Shown here: one piece after another, positions 51,403 to 61,080 of the stretch
Position numbering within the stretch: position 1 is the stretch's first letter
How the letters are laid out: each line of letters begins with the position of its first letter
Assembly (NCBI GenBank): GCA_963775395.1
Contig: CAVZIX010000015.1
Location: forward strand, 37,706 to 101,705
DNA length: 64,000 nt
Direction: 5' to 3'
Source: JAIBJN01 sp963775395
GTDB lineage: Bacteria; Actinomycetota; Thermoleophilia; Gaiellales; Gaiellaceae
Program-made: the position numbers and the translations under genes
Notes under the pieces: model-generated
Told to the model about the DNA's origin: nothing
Seen by the model: only the letters and a program-made list of their open reading frames with translations
Database searches by the model: none

Positions 51403-51606
51403 CTAGACGAGGATCCGGAGCGCGAGCTCGGGAGTGCAGCCCTGGCGCACGAGGTCCGTGGCCAGGTGCAGGTCGACGTAGTTCAGGTCGGCCAGCTCCT
51501 GGGCGTGCTCCGGCGTGTATCCGGCACGCACGAGCTCCTCGATCCGCCAAGCGCGCACCAGCTCCGCTTCGGGGTCAATTTGGATTTCGAGTTCAACCGC
51601 AGGCAT
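51403..51606 (-). CDS. Small hypothetical protein
   Basis: Acidic protein of 67 residues, predicted all-helical, with two helix-turn-helix-like halves: WRIEELVRAGYTPEHAQELA and LATDLVRQGCTPELALRIL. The repeated R-x-G-x-TPE-A pattern suggests an internal duplication. The start ATG at 51606 is preceded by GGAACAGGAA. I do not recognise a characterised family. Confidence 0.65.
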   Translation of the reverse strand: MPAVELEIQIDPEAELVRAWRIEELVRAGYTPEHAQELADLNYVDLHLATDLVRQGCTPELALRILV

Positions 51607-51756
51607 TTCCTGTTCCTTCCGCTGATGTATCTCCTGCTTCGGTTGTAGCGAATCCTTGGTTGTCCCCCGAGCGGGGGAATGGGCTCTCCTAACGCATGCT
51701 TAATACGCGTTTCATACCGACGGGAAGATTTGGGGCGGCACAGCCGTCAAGTAGGC

Positions 51757-51978
51757 ATGAAACCTCGCCGCCACGACATGCTCGACTACCATCCGGCCGC
51801 GGTCGTCGGCTCCTTCTTCGGCGGAGACCCGTACATCGAGGCCTCCCCCGTCGACGCCGAGCCGGACACGACGGCGCCCGAGCCCCGAGCGCTCGGTCGC
51901 CTCTCCGCCAAGCTGCGCCGCCGCCGCGAGCGCGCCGCCTCCTGGGCCCGTGCCCAGAGCGGCCGCCTCCCGTCGTAG
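51757..51978 (+). CDS. Small basic hypothetical protein
   Basis: Possible 73-residue product from the ATG at 51757, or shorter from an ATG at 51778 (MLDYHPAAVVGSFFGGDPYI). The C-terminal half is strongly basic (AKLRRRRERAASWARAQ). It converges on dnaE with 4 bp between stops. The hydrophobic DYHPAAVVGSFFGG followed by a basic tail is unlike random shadow sequence, but there is no clear Shine-Dalgarno, so coding status is moderate. Confidence 0.5.
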   Translation: MKPRRHDMLDYHPAAVVGSFFGGDPYIEASPVDAEPDTTAPEPRALGRLSAKLRRRRERAASWARAQSGRLPS

Positions 51979-51982
51979 ACGC

Positions 51983-54900
51983 CTAGCGGATCGCCGCTTC
52001 GCCGAGGAGGGCCTTCACCTCGGCATAGAAGTCGGGCTCGGGCCGCACTCTGAACTGCGCGCCGAACGCGTAGGTCTGCGAGCCGACGGACGTCTCCAGC
52101 TCGAGGACGACCTCGGACTCGCCCGGGAAGCTGCGCACGACCTCGGCGAGCTCCCTGATCGTCCCGGCCGGCGCCTTGCGCGCGTCGAGCCTCAGGCGAA
52201 CCTCGCCTTTGTCGGCGGAGGCCTCGAAGGGGGCGATCTCGAGCGCGATCATCTTCGTCTCGCCCTCCTTGTGGTCGACGCGGCCTTTGACCACCAGGAT
52301 CCGGTCGGCTTCGAGCAGCTCGCGCGCGGCCGCGTAGACCGAGTTGAAGACGACCGTCTCGAGCGAGCCTGAGAGGTCGTCCAGGCGGAGGAAGACCATC
52401 GGCTCGCCCTTCTTCGTCGTCAGCTGCTTGATCGCGCTGACGATGCCGCCGACGGTTACGACCTCGCCGTCGCGGCGCCGCTCCACCTCGGCCATGCGGC
52501 AGTCGGTCTTGCGTCGGAGCTGGTCCCGCACCGAGTCGAGCGGGTGCTCGGAGACGTAGAGGCCGAGGCTCTCCTTCTCGAGCGCGAGGAGATCGCGCTT
52601 CTCGAACTCCGCCGTCGAGATCTGCCTGTGGTGCTGGCGCCGGTCCTGCTGCTCCTCCCCGTCGCCGAGGTCGAAGATCGAGCTCTGGCCGGCGATGCGG
52701 TCGGCGATCAGGCGGCCGCCCGAGACGAGCGCGTCCTCGAGCACCTCGAGCATCCCCCGGCGCGTCGAGCCGGTCGAGTCGAGCGCGCCTCCCTTGACGA
52801 GGCTCTCGAGCGCGCGCTTGTTCACCTGACCGGGGTCGACGCGCTCGCAGAAGTCCCAGATCGACGCAAACGGTCCGCCCTCCTCGCGCGCGGCGAGGAT
52901 CGAGCGGACCGCGCTCTCCCCGACGTTCTTTACGGCGTTGAGCCCGAAGCGGATCCTGCCCTCGACGACGCGGAAGTCCTCGACGGAGACGTTCACGTCG
53001 GGCGGCTCGACCTCGATCCCCATCTCGTCGCAGGCGGCGACGTAGAAGGGCACGCGGTCCTTCGTGCTCATCACCGAGGAGATCAGCGCGGCCATGTACT
53101 CGGCGGGCCAGTGCGCCCTGAGGTAGGCGGTGCGGTAGGCGATCAGCCCGTAGCAGGCGGCGTGCGACTTGTTGAAGGAGTAGTCCTGCGCCTGCTCCAT
53201 GTCCTTCCAGAGCTGCGTGGCGACCCCGGGCGTGACCCCGTTGGCCGCGCAGCCCTCGAGGAACTTGTCCTTGAGGGACGCCATCAGCTTGTGGATCTTC
53301 TTGCCGATCGCCTTGCGCAGGTCGTCGGCCTCGGCGGGCGTGAAGCCGGCGAGCTGCTTGGCGATCTCCATGTACTGCTCCTGGTAGATGCAGATGCCGT
53401 AGGTCGGCTCGGTGATCGGCCGCAGGCGGTCGTCGAGGAACGTCACCTGCTCGCCGCCGTGCTTGCGCTTCCCGTAGATGGGGATGTAGCCCATCGGCCC
53501 CGGGCGGTAGAGCGCGACGAGGGCGATCAGGTCCTCGAACTCGGTCGGCTTCACGATCTTGAGCGCGTCGCGCATGCCCGAGGACTCGAACTGGAAGACG
53601 CCCGTCGACTCCCCGCGCGCGAGCATCTCGTACGTCTTCGGGTCGTCGAGCGGGATCTTGGCAATGTCGACGCCGCCGACGAGCTCGACGGCCTTGTCGA
53701 TGACGTCGAGGTTCCGCAGGCCGAGGAAGTCCATCTTCAGGAGGCCGAGCGACTCCACGTCCTCCATCGCGAACTGCGTCACGACCTCCTGGTCGGCGCC
53801 CTTCTGCTGGAGCGGCAGGTACTCGGTCAGCGGCCGGTCGCCGATCACGACGCCGGCAGCGTGGATCGAGTCCTGGCGGACGAGCCCCTCGAGCGGCTTC
53901 GCCAGGTCGACGATCTGGCGGACGATCTCGTCGGCGTCGTAGGCCTGCTTCAGCTCCGCGCCGGGCTTCATGCAGTCGTCGAGGTAGACCTTCGGGCCCT
54001 CCGGGATGAGCTTCGCGACCTTGTCGACGGTGCCGTACGGGATGTCGAGCACGCGGCCGGCGTCGCGCACAGCCGCGCGCGCCATCATCGTCCCGAAGGT
54101 GATGATCTGGGCCACCTGGTCGCGCCCGTACTTGTCCGACACGTAGTTGATGACCCGGTCGCGCCCGTAGACCGAGAAGTCGATGTCGATGTCGGGCATC
54201 GACTTGCGGCCCGGGTTGAGGAAGCGCTCGAAGAGCAGGTCGTACTTGATCGGGTCGATGTCGGTGATCTCGAGCGAGTAGGCGACGATCGACCCGGCCG
54301 CCGAACCGCGCCCCGGCCCGACGCCGATCCCGTTCGTCTTCGCGAAGCGGATGAAGTCCCAGACGATCAGGAAGTAGTCCGCGAAGCCCATCTCGCGGAT
54401 CGTCTTCAGCTCGAACTTGAGACGGTCCTGGAGCTCCGGCGTCACGGTTCCGTAGCGCTTTTGCAGGCCTTTTTCGCACAGCTCGACGAGGTAGTCGAAG
54501 GCGTCGCGCCCGTCGGGCGTCGGGAAGTGCGGCAGGTGGATGACCCCGAGCTCGATCGCGACGGCGCAGCGCTCGGCGATCTCGAGCGTCCGCCGGACCG
54601 CCTCCGGGTAGTCCGCGAAGTCCTGGGCCATCTCGGCCGGCGTCTTGAAGTAGAACTGGTCGGTGTCGAACTTCCAGTGGTTCGGGTTGGCGAGCGTGTC
54701 CCCGGACTGGATGCAGAGCAGCGCCTCGTGCGCGCGCGCGTCCTCGTGGCGGAGGTAGTGGACGTCGCCGGTGGCGACGAGCGGCAGCCCCGAGGACTTG
54801 GCGATCTCGGCGAGCGAGGCGTTGATCCCCTTCTGCACCTCGAGCCCGGCGTCCTGGATCTCGAGGTAGACGGAGTCCTTCCCGAAGATGTCCGCGAGCC

Positions 54901-55366
54901 GCGTGACCTCCGCTTCGGCCTCGGGTCGGTTCCCGCTCTCGAGCGCCTTGCACACACGCCCCGAGAGGCAGCCGGAGAGCGCGATCAGGCCCTTCGAGTG
55001 CGAGCCGAGCAGGTCCCAGTCGACGCGCGGCTTGTAGTAGTAGCCCTCGAGGAAGCCCGCCGAGGCGAGCTTGATCAGGTTCGCGTAGCCCTCGTTCGTC
55101 TCCGCGAGGAGCGTGAGGTGCGCGTAGCCCTTCTTCTGCGCCAGCCGGTCCTCGGCGACGTAGACCTCGCAGCCGAGCAGCGGCTTGACGCCGTGCTTTC
55201 CGGCCTCCTTGTAGAGCTCGACCGCGCCGGCGAGGCTCCCGTGGTCGGTGAGCGCGACGGCCGGCATCTCCAGCTCGGCGGCGCGTGCGGCAAGCTCGGG
55301 AATCCGGCAGGCCCCGTCGAGGATCGAGTACTCGGAGTGGACGTGGAGGTGAACGAACTCGGCCAT
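51983..55366 (-). CDS. dnaE: DNA polymerase III subunit alpha
   Basis: Replicative polymerase of 1,127 residues. In order: PHP domain beginning FVHLHVHSEYSILDGACRIPELA, the C-family polymerase core with GVGPGRGSAAGSIVAYSL and PDIDIDFS (catalytic aspartates), the thumb/fingers region (YQEQYMEIAKQLAGFT), helix-hairpin-helix segment and an OB fold (VTVGGIVSAIKQLTTKKG). It is near the usual length for actinobacterial DnaE1. ATG at 55366. Confidence 0.97.
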   Translation of the reverse strand: MAEFVHLHVHSEYSILDGACRIPELAARAAELEMPAVALTDHGSLAGAVELYKEAGKHGVKPLLGCEVYVAEDRLAQKKGYAHLTLLAETNEGYANLIKLASAGFLEGYYYKPRVDWDLLGSHSKGLIALSGCLSGRVCKALESGNRPEAEAEVTRLADIFGKDSVYLEIQDAGLEVQKGINASLAEIAKSSGLPLVATGDVHYLRHEDARAHEALLCIQSGDTLANPNHWKFDTDQFYFKTPAEMAQDFADYPEAVRRTLEIAERCAVAIELGVIHLPHFPTPDGRDAFDYLVELCEKGLQKRYGTVTPELQDRLKFELKTIREMGFADYFLIVWDFIRFAKTNGIGVGPGRGSAAGSIVAYSLEITDIDPIKYDLLFERFLNPGRKSMPDIDIDFSVYGRDRVINYVSDKYGRDQVAQIITFGTMMARAAVRDAGRVLDIPYGTVDKVAKLIPEGPKVYLDDCMKPGAELKQAYDADEIVRQIVDLAKPLEGLVRQDSIHAAGVVIGDRPLTEYLPLQQKGADQEVVTQFAMEDVESLGLLKMDFLGLRNLDVIDKAVELVGGVDIAKIPLDDPKTYEMLARGESTGVFQFESSGMRDALKIVKPTEFEDLIALVALYRPGPMGYIPIYGKRKHGGEQVTFLDDRLRPITEPTYGICIYQEQYMEIAKQLAGFTPAEADDLRKAIGKKIHKLMASLKDKFLEGCAANGVTPGVATQLWKDMEQAQDYSFNKSHAACYGLIAYRTAYLRAHWPAEYMAALISSVMSTKDRVPFYVAACDEMGIEVEPPDVNVSVEDFRVVEGRIRFGLNAVKNVGESAVRSILAAREEGGPFASIWDFCERVDPGQVNKRALESLVKGGALDSTGSTRRGMLEVLEDALVSGGRLIADRIAGQSSIFDLGDGEEQQDRRQHHRQISTAEFEKRDLLALEKESLGLYVSEHPLDSVRDQLRRKTDCRMAEVERRRDGEVVTVGGIVSAIKQLTTKKGEPMVFLRLDDLSGSLETVVFNSVYAAARELLEADRILVVKGRVDHKEGETKMIALEIAPFEASADKGEVRLRLDARKAPAGTIRELAEVVRSFPGESEVVLELETSVGSQTYAFGAQFRVRPEPDFYAEVKALLGEAAIR

Positions 55367-55436
55367 GCGCGCCGCGCCAGACTACCGAGCCGGTCCGACG
55401 GTTCCCGCCGCGTGCGACCGGCACCCGCCGAGTGTC

Positions 55437-56120
55437 TCAGACGCGTGACCGGCTGACCACATCCGCCTTCACCCCGTGCCGCGAGAAGGCTTCGACGGCG
55501 TCGGCCACGGCCTGCTCGGACGGAGGCCGATCCAGGCGAAGGACGAGTTCGTGCCTACGGGCCGTGGGCCGCTGAAGACGCCGGACGATGGGCTGGAGCA
55601 GCGTCGCGAGCAGTGCGGCGATCGCCGTCGCGGCCATGAGGCGCACGCCGCCCTCGGCGTCGCTCTCCTCCCAGACGGCGATCGAGATCATCAGGGCGAG
55701 CCCGACGGTGAGTGCGATGCCGATCCAGTAGAGCCAGATGACGGCCGGCCCGTCGTCCGGCGAGAGCGGCCAGGTCGTCGCGGCGGCCTGGGCGCCGGCG
55801 AGCGCCACGAGCCCGAGGATGAGCGCGAGCTTCCAGGCCGGTTCCTCGTCGACGCTCCAGAGCGCGAGCTCGGCGAGGACGAACGCCGCGGCAGACGCCA
55901 CGATGACCGTCCAGGCGAGCAGCGGCGCGCGGCCGTGGTCGAGCAGGACGCCGGCCGGAAGGGCGAGCAGGCTGGCAAGGGAGAGGAACGCCGTCGTGGC
56001 GACGAGGTTGCCGCCGTTCTCGTCGAAGTCGCCGAAGAGGAGCGTCCCGATCGCGAGCGCAGCGGTCAGGCAGAGCGAGACGACGAGCGAGAGCAGGAAC
56101 AGCCGCCTGCCGAAGGTCAC
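55437..56120 (-). CDS. Membrane protein of unknown function
   Basis: Product of 227 residues with about six transmembrane helices in the first 185 residues (RLFLLSLVVSLCLTAALAIG at the start), separated by short acidic loops such as GDFDENGG and VWEESDAEGG, and a C-terminal cytosolic segment of about 45 residues (HELVLRLDRPPSEQAVADAV). No recognised family. It follows the transporter gene by 9 bp and precedes dnaE by 70 bp. Confidence 0.75.
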   Translation of the reverse strand: MTFGRRLFLLSLVVSLCLTAALAIGTLLFGDFDENGGNLVATTAFLSLASLLALPAGVLLDHGRAPLLAWTVIVASAAAFVLAELALWSVDEEPAWKLALILGLVALAGAQAAATTWPLSPDDGPAVIWLYWIGIALTVGLALMISIAVWEESDAEGGVRLMAATAIAALLATLLQPIVRRLQRPTARRHELVLRLDRPPSEQAVADAVEAFSRHGVKADVVSRSRV

Positions 56121-56129
56121 GCCCCGATG

Positions 56130-57000
56130 CTAGGCCTCCCGGTGGACGCCGACCCCGCCGACGACGAGCGCCACGCCGAGGATCTCCGGCAGCGTCGGGA
56201 TCTGCGCCAGCACGACGATCCCGATCACGGTCGCCGTCGCCGGGAGGAGCGAGACGAGCAGCGCGTAGGTCGCCCGCCGCATGCGCGCCATGGCGAGCTG
56301 GTCGCAGACGTACGGGATCACGGAGGAGGTGATGCCGACGCCGATGCCGGCGGCGAGCGCGACCGGGTCGACGAGCGCGGGCACAGCGTCCCAGCCGCCG
56401 AGCGGCGTGGCCACGACCCAGGCGATCAGCATCGCGGCCGCGAGCCCGTCGATGCCGCTCATCCCCGGGTGCTGGGCGACCCGGTGGGCGAGGACGATGT
56501 AGAGCGCGAAGAGCGCCGCGTTGGCGAACGCGAACGCCATCCCGACGGGCTCCGACGGTCAGCTGGACGTCGGTGAGCAGGTAGACGCCGCCGACGGCGA
56601 GGACGAGCGCCGCGCCGTTGCGGAGCGTCCGCGCGCCGATCGCCGCGAGCACGATCACGGGCAGGAACTCGATCGCCGCCACGGTCCCGAGCGGCAGCCG
56701 GTCGATCGAGATGTAGAAGCAGACGTTCATGAACGCGAGCACGGCGCCCATCGCCAGCACGAGTCGGCGACCGGAGAGGTCGAGCGCCGCGAGCGTGCGC
56801 CAGGGCCGCCGCCAGAGGGCGAAGACGAGCGCGGCGCTCGCGATCCGCAGCCACGCGACCCCGAGCGGCTCGACGAGCGCGAAGAGGAGCACGGCGAACG
56901 CCGGGCCGAGGTAGTGGAAGACCGCGCTGCCGACGAAGTACGTCGCCGGCGGGACGCTGTCGACGCGCCGGGTGAACCGTCCGGGATGCGCCATCTCCAT
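56130..57000 (-). pseudogene. EamA/DMT family transporter, one frameshift
   Basis: RhtA-like drug/metabolite exporter. The N-terminal five helices (FVGSAVFHYLGPAFAVLLF, LVLAMGAVLAFMNVCFYISI, GAALVLAVGGVYLLTDVQL) are in one frame and the second EamA half (AFANAALFALYIVLAHRV, SSVIPYVCDQLAMAR, ATVIGIVVLAQIPTLPE) in another. The switch is at about 56,545-56,560; one extra base explains it. The joined protein would have about 289 residues, normal size. Amino acid or drug export is the family role. Confidence 0.82.
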
Positions 57001-57092
57001 GGAGAAATTGTCGCCGCAGAGCTACGATTCCGGAATGGCCGACCGAAGGTGTTGGCGGCCAGCTGCCTGCAAATGGAAGGACTTGTGAGTCC

Positions 57093-57601
57093 ATGGCTTA
57101 CGAAAACCAGCTTCTGGACGAAACCAACCGTCGGATCATCGAAGAGCTCCAGGCCGAGGCGCGCCTGACGATGGCCGAGCTCGGCCGCCGCGTGAGCCTC
57201 TCTCCGCCCGCCGTGGCCGACCGCGTGCAGCGCCTCGAGCGCGCCGGCGTCATCACCGGCTATCACGCGACCGTCGACCCGAAGGCGATCGGCTATCCGC
57301 TCGCGGCGGTCGTCCGGGTCCGCCCCGCCTCGCGCCAGCTCCACAAGATCCCCGAGGTCGCGCGCGACGTCCCCGAGGTCGTCGAGTGCTACCCGGTGAA
57401 TGGTATCTCATCGTGCCTGCCTCGGAAGTGGAGGCGCTCGAATCCGCACTCGAGCACGGTCTGAAGACCGGAGCCACCGGAACGGTGCTCGAGCTGGTCG
57501 GCGCCCGGTTCAGCGCATCCGAAGAGGCGCCGAACCCGTTCGAGGAGATCAAGGCCTTTCTAAGTCGGTTTGGCATCCCATGGACATTCGATCACTGGTA
57601 G
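57093..57601 (+). pseudogene. Lrp/AsnC family regulator, frame broken near 57,400
   Basis: The N-terminal helix-turn-helix is typical: LLDETNRRIIEELQAEARLTMAELGRRVSLSPPAVADRVQRLE. The ligand-binding (RAM) domain starts YHATVDPKAIGYPLAAVVRV and, after a frame change at about 57,395-57,405, continues EWYLIVPASEVEALESALE and TGATGTVLEL. A short deletion, not a multiple of three, lies at the VTGE position of the domain. Divergent from the EamA gene, which it probably controls. It is the last gene of the actinobacterial part. Confidence 0.82.
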
Positions 57602-57732
57602 CGTCGCGGCGTGCTCGCGCGTCCATCCCGGCGCGACTGAAGAAGGATTGCCCTGAGGCCGATCCGGGCTTGCCGCGCCGCCGGCGAGCGGCCATAAGGC
57701 GCGCCTGTTTCCCCCGATCCGGCGCGCCGCCC

Positions 57733-58523
57733 ATGTCCCGCCCTTCCCCCACCGTCACCATCATGATGGACGCCGCGCGCGCCGCCGGCCGCGCGCCTGC
57801 TGCGCGACTTCGGCGAGGTCGAGAACCTGCAGGTCTCGCGCAAGGGCCCGTCCGACTTCGTCTCGCGCGCCGACCAGAAGGCGGAGGAGATCATCCGCGA
57901 CGAGCCTGAGAGGCCCGCCCCGGCTATGGCTCTCGTGCGAGGAAGGCGGCGAGGTGAAGGGCTCGGACAAGACCCACCGCTTCATCATCGATCCGCTCGA
58001 CGGCACGCCAACTTCCTGCACGGCATCCCGCACTTGCGATCTCGATCGCCCTCGAGCGCGACGGCAAGCTGCGCGCCGGCGTGGTCTTCGATCCGATGCG
58101 CAACGAGATGTTCTGGGCCGAGGAAGGCCAGGGCGCGTGGCTCGAGAACAAGCGCCTGCGCGTCGCCTCGCGCCAGAAGCTCTCCGAAGCCGTCGTCACC
58201 ACCGGCATCCCGCAGCTCGGCGTCGACGGCGCGGAGAAGTTCCTCGATGACTCATCGCCGTGCGCGCACGAAGTCGCCGCCGTGCGCCGCTTCGGCTCCG
58301 CGGCGCTCGATCTCGCCTGGGTCGCGGCCGGGCCGCTTCGACGGCTTCTGGGAGCGCGGCCTTTCGCTCTGGGATATCGCCGCCGGCTTCGTGCTGGTGC
58401 AGGAAGCCGGCGGCGTCGTCGGCACGATCGAGACCGACGGCGACCTCCTCGCCGGCCAGGGCCTCGTCGCCGCCAACGCCAACGTCTTCGAAGCCGTCCG
58501 CGGACCTCCTCCGCGCCGCCTAG
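57733..58523 (+). pseudogene. suhB: Inositol-1-monophosphatase (SuhB-like), many indels, proteobacterial type
   Basis: Pieces in all three frames add up to one IMPase: SRPSPTVTIMMDAARAAG, DFGEVENLQVSRKGPSDFVSRADQKAEEII, DKTHRFIIDPLDG (metal site), FDPMRNEMFWAEEGQGAW and SLWDIAAGFVLVQEAGG. At least six single-base breaks occur, many where a doubled base appears single (ACGGCCAAC as ACGCCAAC, TTCGCG as TTGCG). Wording such as GEVENLQVSRKGPSDFVS is typical of alphaproteobacteria. It starts 131 bp after the Lrp gene, across the presumed junction. Confidence 0.8.
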
Positions 58524-58561
58524 AGCCCCCGCGCGGAACCGCCGCGCGTCTAACCGCCCGT

Positions 58562-58592
58562 AAAAAAGTGGCAAGCCGAATCCAGCCACTTT
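58562..58592 (-). terminator. Rho-independent terminator between suhB-like and ygfZ-like genes
   Basis: AAAGTGGC (58565-58572) pairs perfectly with GCCACTTT (58585-58592) over 12 nt. Read on the minus strand the stem is followed by a run of T residues (complement of AAAAAA at 58562-58567), a classical terminator for the minus-strand ygfZ-like gene; on the plus strand it could also serve suhB. Confidence 0.8.
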
Positions 58593-58685
58593 CCAAAAGC
58601 GGCCTTTCCAGCAATTTTGCCACCTTTGCGCCAAGCCGATGATCGTCTCCCCGGGACGCGCAGGCCGATTTCGCCGAAAAACCCG

Positions 58686-59470
58686 TCAGCCGACCGTCTG
58701 CACCCGCGCCTCCCCTGCGGTCAGCTCGCCGTCCGCGCGGTCGAAGCGCAGGTAGGCGAGGCCGTGGCCGTCCGCCGCCGAGGTAGAGCGTGCCGGCCAC
58801 CTTGCCGCCGGCCAGGATCTCGGTGCCCGGCGGCGGCGCGGGCCCTCCACTGCGGACGCGCACCAGGCCCTTGCGCAGCTCGGTCTTGTGCTTCATCCGC
58901 GCGGTCACCTCCTGGCCGACGTAGCAGCCCTTGCGGAAATCGACGCCGTGCAGCCGCTCGAAGCCCATCTCGAGGATGTAGCTGTCATCGGGCAGCACTC
59001 GACGCCGGTCTCGGGCACGCCGAGGGCGATCCGGCGGGCCGCGAGGCCCCCGGCGCCAGTGGCCCCATCGCCGGCGAGGGTCGCTCGCCCGGATCGCGCC
59101 ACCGCATCCGCGCCATCCGACCTCCGGGTGGCGCGGGTCGGCGAAGGCCGTCCAGGCGGCGGGCCGCCGAGCCCACCGCCACCGCGAGACCGGTCGGCTC
59201 GATCGCGACCTTCGCCCGCAGCCGGTACATGCCCAGCCGCTGCGCCAGCGCCCCGGCTCGGTCGGCCTCGACGTCGATCAGCACGTTGTCGCCGTCCGGC
59301 ACCAGGAAGAAGTCGAAGGGTACGTGCCCTGCGCCGTAGCAGCGCCGCATAGACCGCGCCGGCGTCCAGGCCACGCACGTCGTTGGTGACGAGGCTCTGC
59401 AGGAATTCCCGCGCGTCCGTTCCGGATACGCGAAGGACGGCGCGGTCGGCGGCGTGAGCCCGGTCGTCAT
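58686..59470 (-). pseudogene. ygfZ: Folate-binding YgfZ-like protein, several frameshifts
   Basis: YgfZ assists iron-sulfur cluster proteins. The key signature KGCYVGQEVTARMKHKTELRKG is present near the C-terminal third, preceded by LPDDSYILEMGFERLHGVDFR; the N-terminal third, in another frame, has PFDFFLVPDGDNVLIDVEADRAGALAQRL. Breaks lie near 59,000, 59,130 and 58,780 at least. The TARMKH form of the motif is usual in alphaproteobacteria. It ends in a clear terminator and converges on the suhB-like gene. Confidence 0.8.
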
Positions 59471-59521
59471 GGCACTACTCCCCGGCGCAGGAAATAGGCG
59501 CGCCGGCGCGCAGGGACCGCC

Positions 59522-59859
59522 TCAGTCGGGGCCCTTCGGGAGGTAGGGGATAGTGCCCGCGATATCGGTGTCGTCGATCACGTAGAAGTTGCTGACGCTC
59601 CCAGCCTCTGCGCCCGTCGCCGTGCGGCCTGTAGTCGGGATCGTTCGCGAAGGCCTCGACCGAGGCGACGGTCCGGGAACTCGATCAGCGCGATGAGCTG
59701 GTAACGTCGGGCGCCTCGCCCTCGATGGTGTGGATGTTCCCGCTCCGCGACAGGTAGCGGCCCGCCCTGCTTCTTCGCGATGTCGTGCACCGCCGCCGCA
59801 TATCCCGGGATCCAGGCGTCGTCGGTCACCTTCACGTTCGCGATGAGATAGACAGGCAT
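59522..59859 (-). pseudogene. DUF1330 protein, frameshifted
   Basis: Starts MPVYLIANVKVTDDAWIPGYAAAVHDIAKKQGG behind a strong GGGGAGGAGG site, then changes frame (NIHTIEGEAPD, IALIEFPD, EAFANDPDYRP) and ends in SVSNFYVIDDTDIAGTIPYLPKGPD. The pieces match the DUF1330 family, small dimeric ferredoxin-like proteins of about 95-110 residues with unknown function. At least three indels. The IS3 element ends 34 bp upstream of its start. Confidence 0.75.
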
Positions 59860-59921
59860 TGGCCTCCTCCCCTTGCTTGGTGCGGTTCTGGCCTGCCCCC
59901 ATTCGGTGGCCCGGTTCAAAT

Positions 59922-60805
59922 CTAATGCATGTGGGCTTTGCGACCATGGTTGATGATCGCGGCTCAGCCGGCCAGAGCATGGCGGGGGGCGCCGGCGGCT
60001 TGTAGCCCAGCGAGGAGTGCGGCCGCACGCGATTGTAGTGCTGGCGCCAGCCCTCGATGACGATCTGCGCCTCCTTAAGTGTCGTGAAGATCTCGCCGTT
60101 GAGCAGCTCGTCGCGCAGCCGCCCATTGAAGCTCTCGACATAGCCGTTCTCCCACGGGCTGCCGCGCTCGATGTAGGCCGTCTGTGCCCCGACGGCGCCG
60201 ATCCAGCTCTTCACGGCTTCCGCAATGAACTCCGGTCCCTGATCCGAGCGGACGTGCGCCGGCACACCACGCAGCAGGAACAGATCGGCCAGCGTTTCGA
60301 TAACGTCCATCGAGTTCAACTTGCGCGCCACCTTGATCGCCAGGCACTCGCGCGTGTACTCGTCGACAATGTTGAGCATGCGATACTTCCTCCCGTCAGA
60401 GGTACGATCCTCGACGAAGTCGTAGGCCCACACATGGTTCGCCCGCTCCGGTCGCAGCCGGATGCAAGAGCCGTCAGCCAGCCACAGCCGGCGCCGCTTC
60501 GGTTGCTTCACTGGAACCTTCAACCCCTCGCGTCGCCAGATGCGGGCCACCCGCGATACGCTCGCATCCCAGCCTGCCTCGTTCAGCAGAGCCGTGATCC
60601 GGCGATAGCCATAGCGGCCATAGGCGCGAGCCAGCGCGATGATATCGGCTGTCAGCCGGGCCTCGTCGGCTCTGCCCCGCGGCGCCTTGCGTTGCGTCGA
60701 ACGGTGCTGCCCGAGCGCCGCGCAGGCACGGCGCTCGGATACCTGCAGCTCTCGTTGAATGTGCTCGACGCATTGACGCCGGCGTGAGGGGCTTAGAAGT
60801 TTCCC
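59922..60805 (-). CDS. IS3-family transposase orfB (DDE integrase), one indel near the end
   Basis: Reads GKLLSPSRRRQCVEHIQREL, then the helix-turn-helix and HTH_21 region and the rve catalytic core with the DDE triad: VWAYDFVEDRTSDG, HVRSDQGPEF and ENGYVESFNGRLRDEL. It has no start of its own and would be made by -1 frameshifting from orfA. A single missing base just before the expected end (AAGCCCAC then ATGCATTAG) removes the stop at 59922-59924 and lets the frame run on into the DUF1330 gene. Confidence 0.9.
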
Positions 60806-61080
60806 CGCGCAGCTTCCTTCAGAATCAGCTTGTCCAAAGTCAGATCCGACACCGCCTTGCGAAGTCGAGTGTTCTCGACCTCCAACTCCTTCAGGCGCTT
60901 CATCTGGTCGAGCTTCATGCCGCCATACTCGCTGCGCCAGCGATAGTACGTAACCTCAGTCACACCGATCGAGCGGACCGCATCCGCCATCGACGTACCC
61001 TGGCCGGTCATCACCTCGACCTGCCGCAACTTAGCGATGATCTCTTCAGGCTTGTGCTTTTTCTGCGGCATTCCTGGCAT
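60793..61080 (-). CDS. IS3-family transposase orfA
   Basis: DNA-binding subunit of 95 residues: PQKKHKPEEIIAKLRQVEVM, a helix-turn-helix (SMADAVRSIGVTEVTYYRWR) and the leucine-zipper tail MKRLKELEVENTRLRKAVSDL ending KLILKEAARGNF. This wording is typical of the IS407 group. The stop TAA at 60793-60795 lies just after the slippery heptamer used to reach orfB. Confidence 0.93.
   Translation of the reverse strand: MPGMPQKKHKPEEIIAKLRQVEVMTGQGTSMADAVRSIGVTEVTYYRWRSEYGGMKLDQMKRLKELEVENTRLRKAVSDLTLDKLILKEAARGNF
60799..60805 (-). promoter_or_regulatory. Slippery heptamer for programmed -1 frameshifting in the IS
   Basis: On the minus strand the bases read G GGA AAC in the orfA frame, a standard X XXY YYZ slippery site, two codons before the orfA stop. 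Slipping back one base gives GGG AAA CTT CTA AGC and joins orfB, producing the fused transposase. Confidence 0.75.

Noticed and set aside
51403..51978. A toxin-antitoxin pair
   Set aside because: The two small genes are divergent, not co-transcribed, and neither resembles a known toxin or antitoxin.
52544..55456. A 970-residue plus-strand open frame
   Set aside because: It is the antisense of dnaE and has no recognisable domain.
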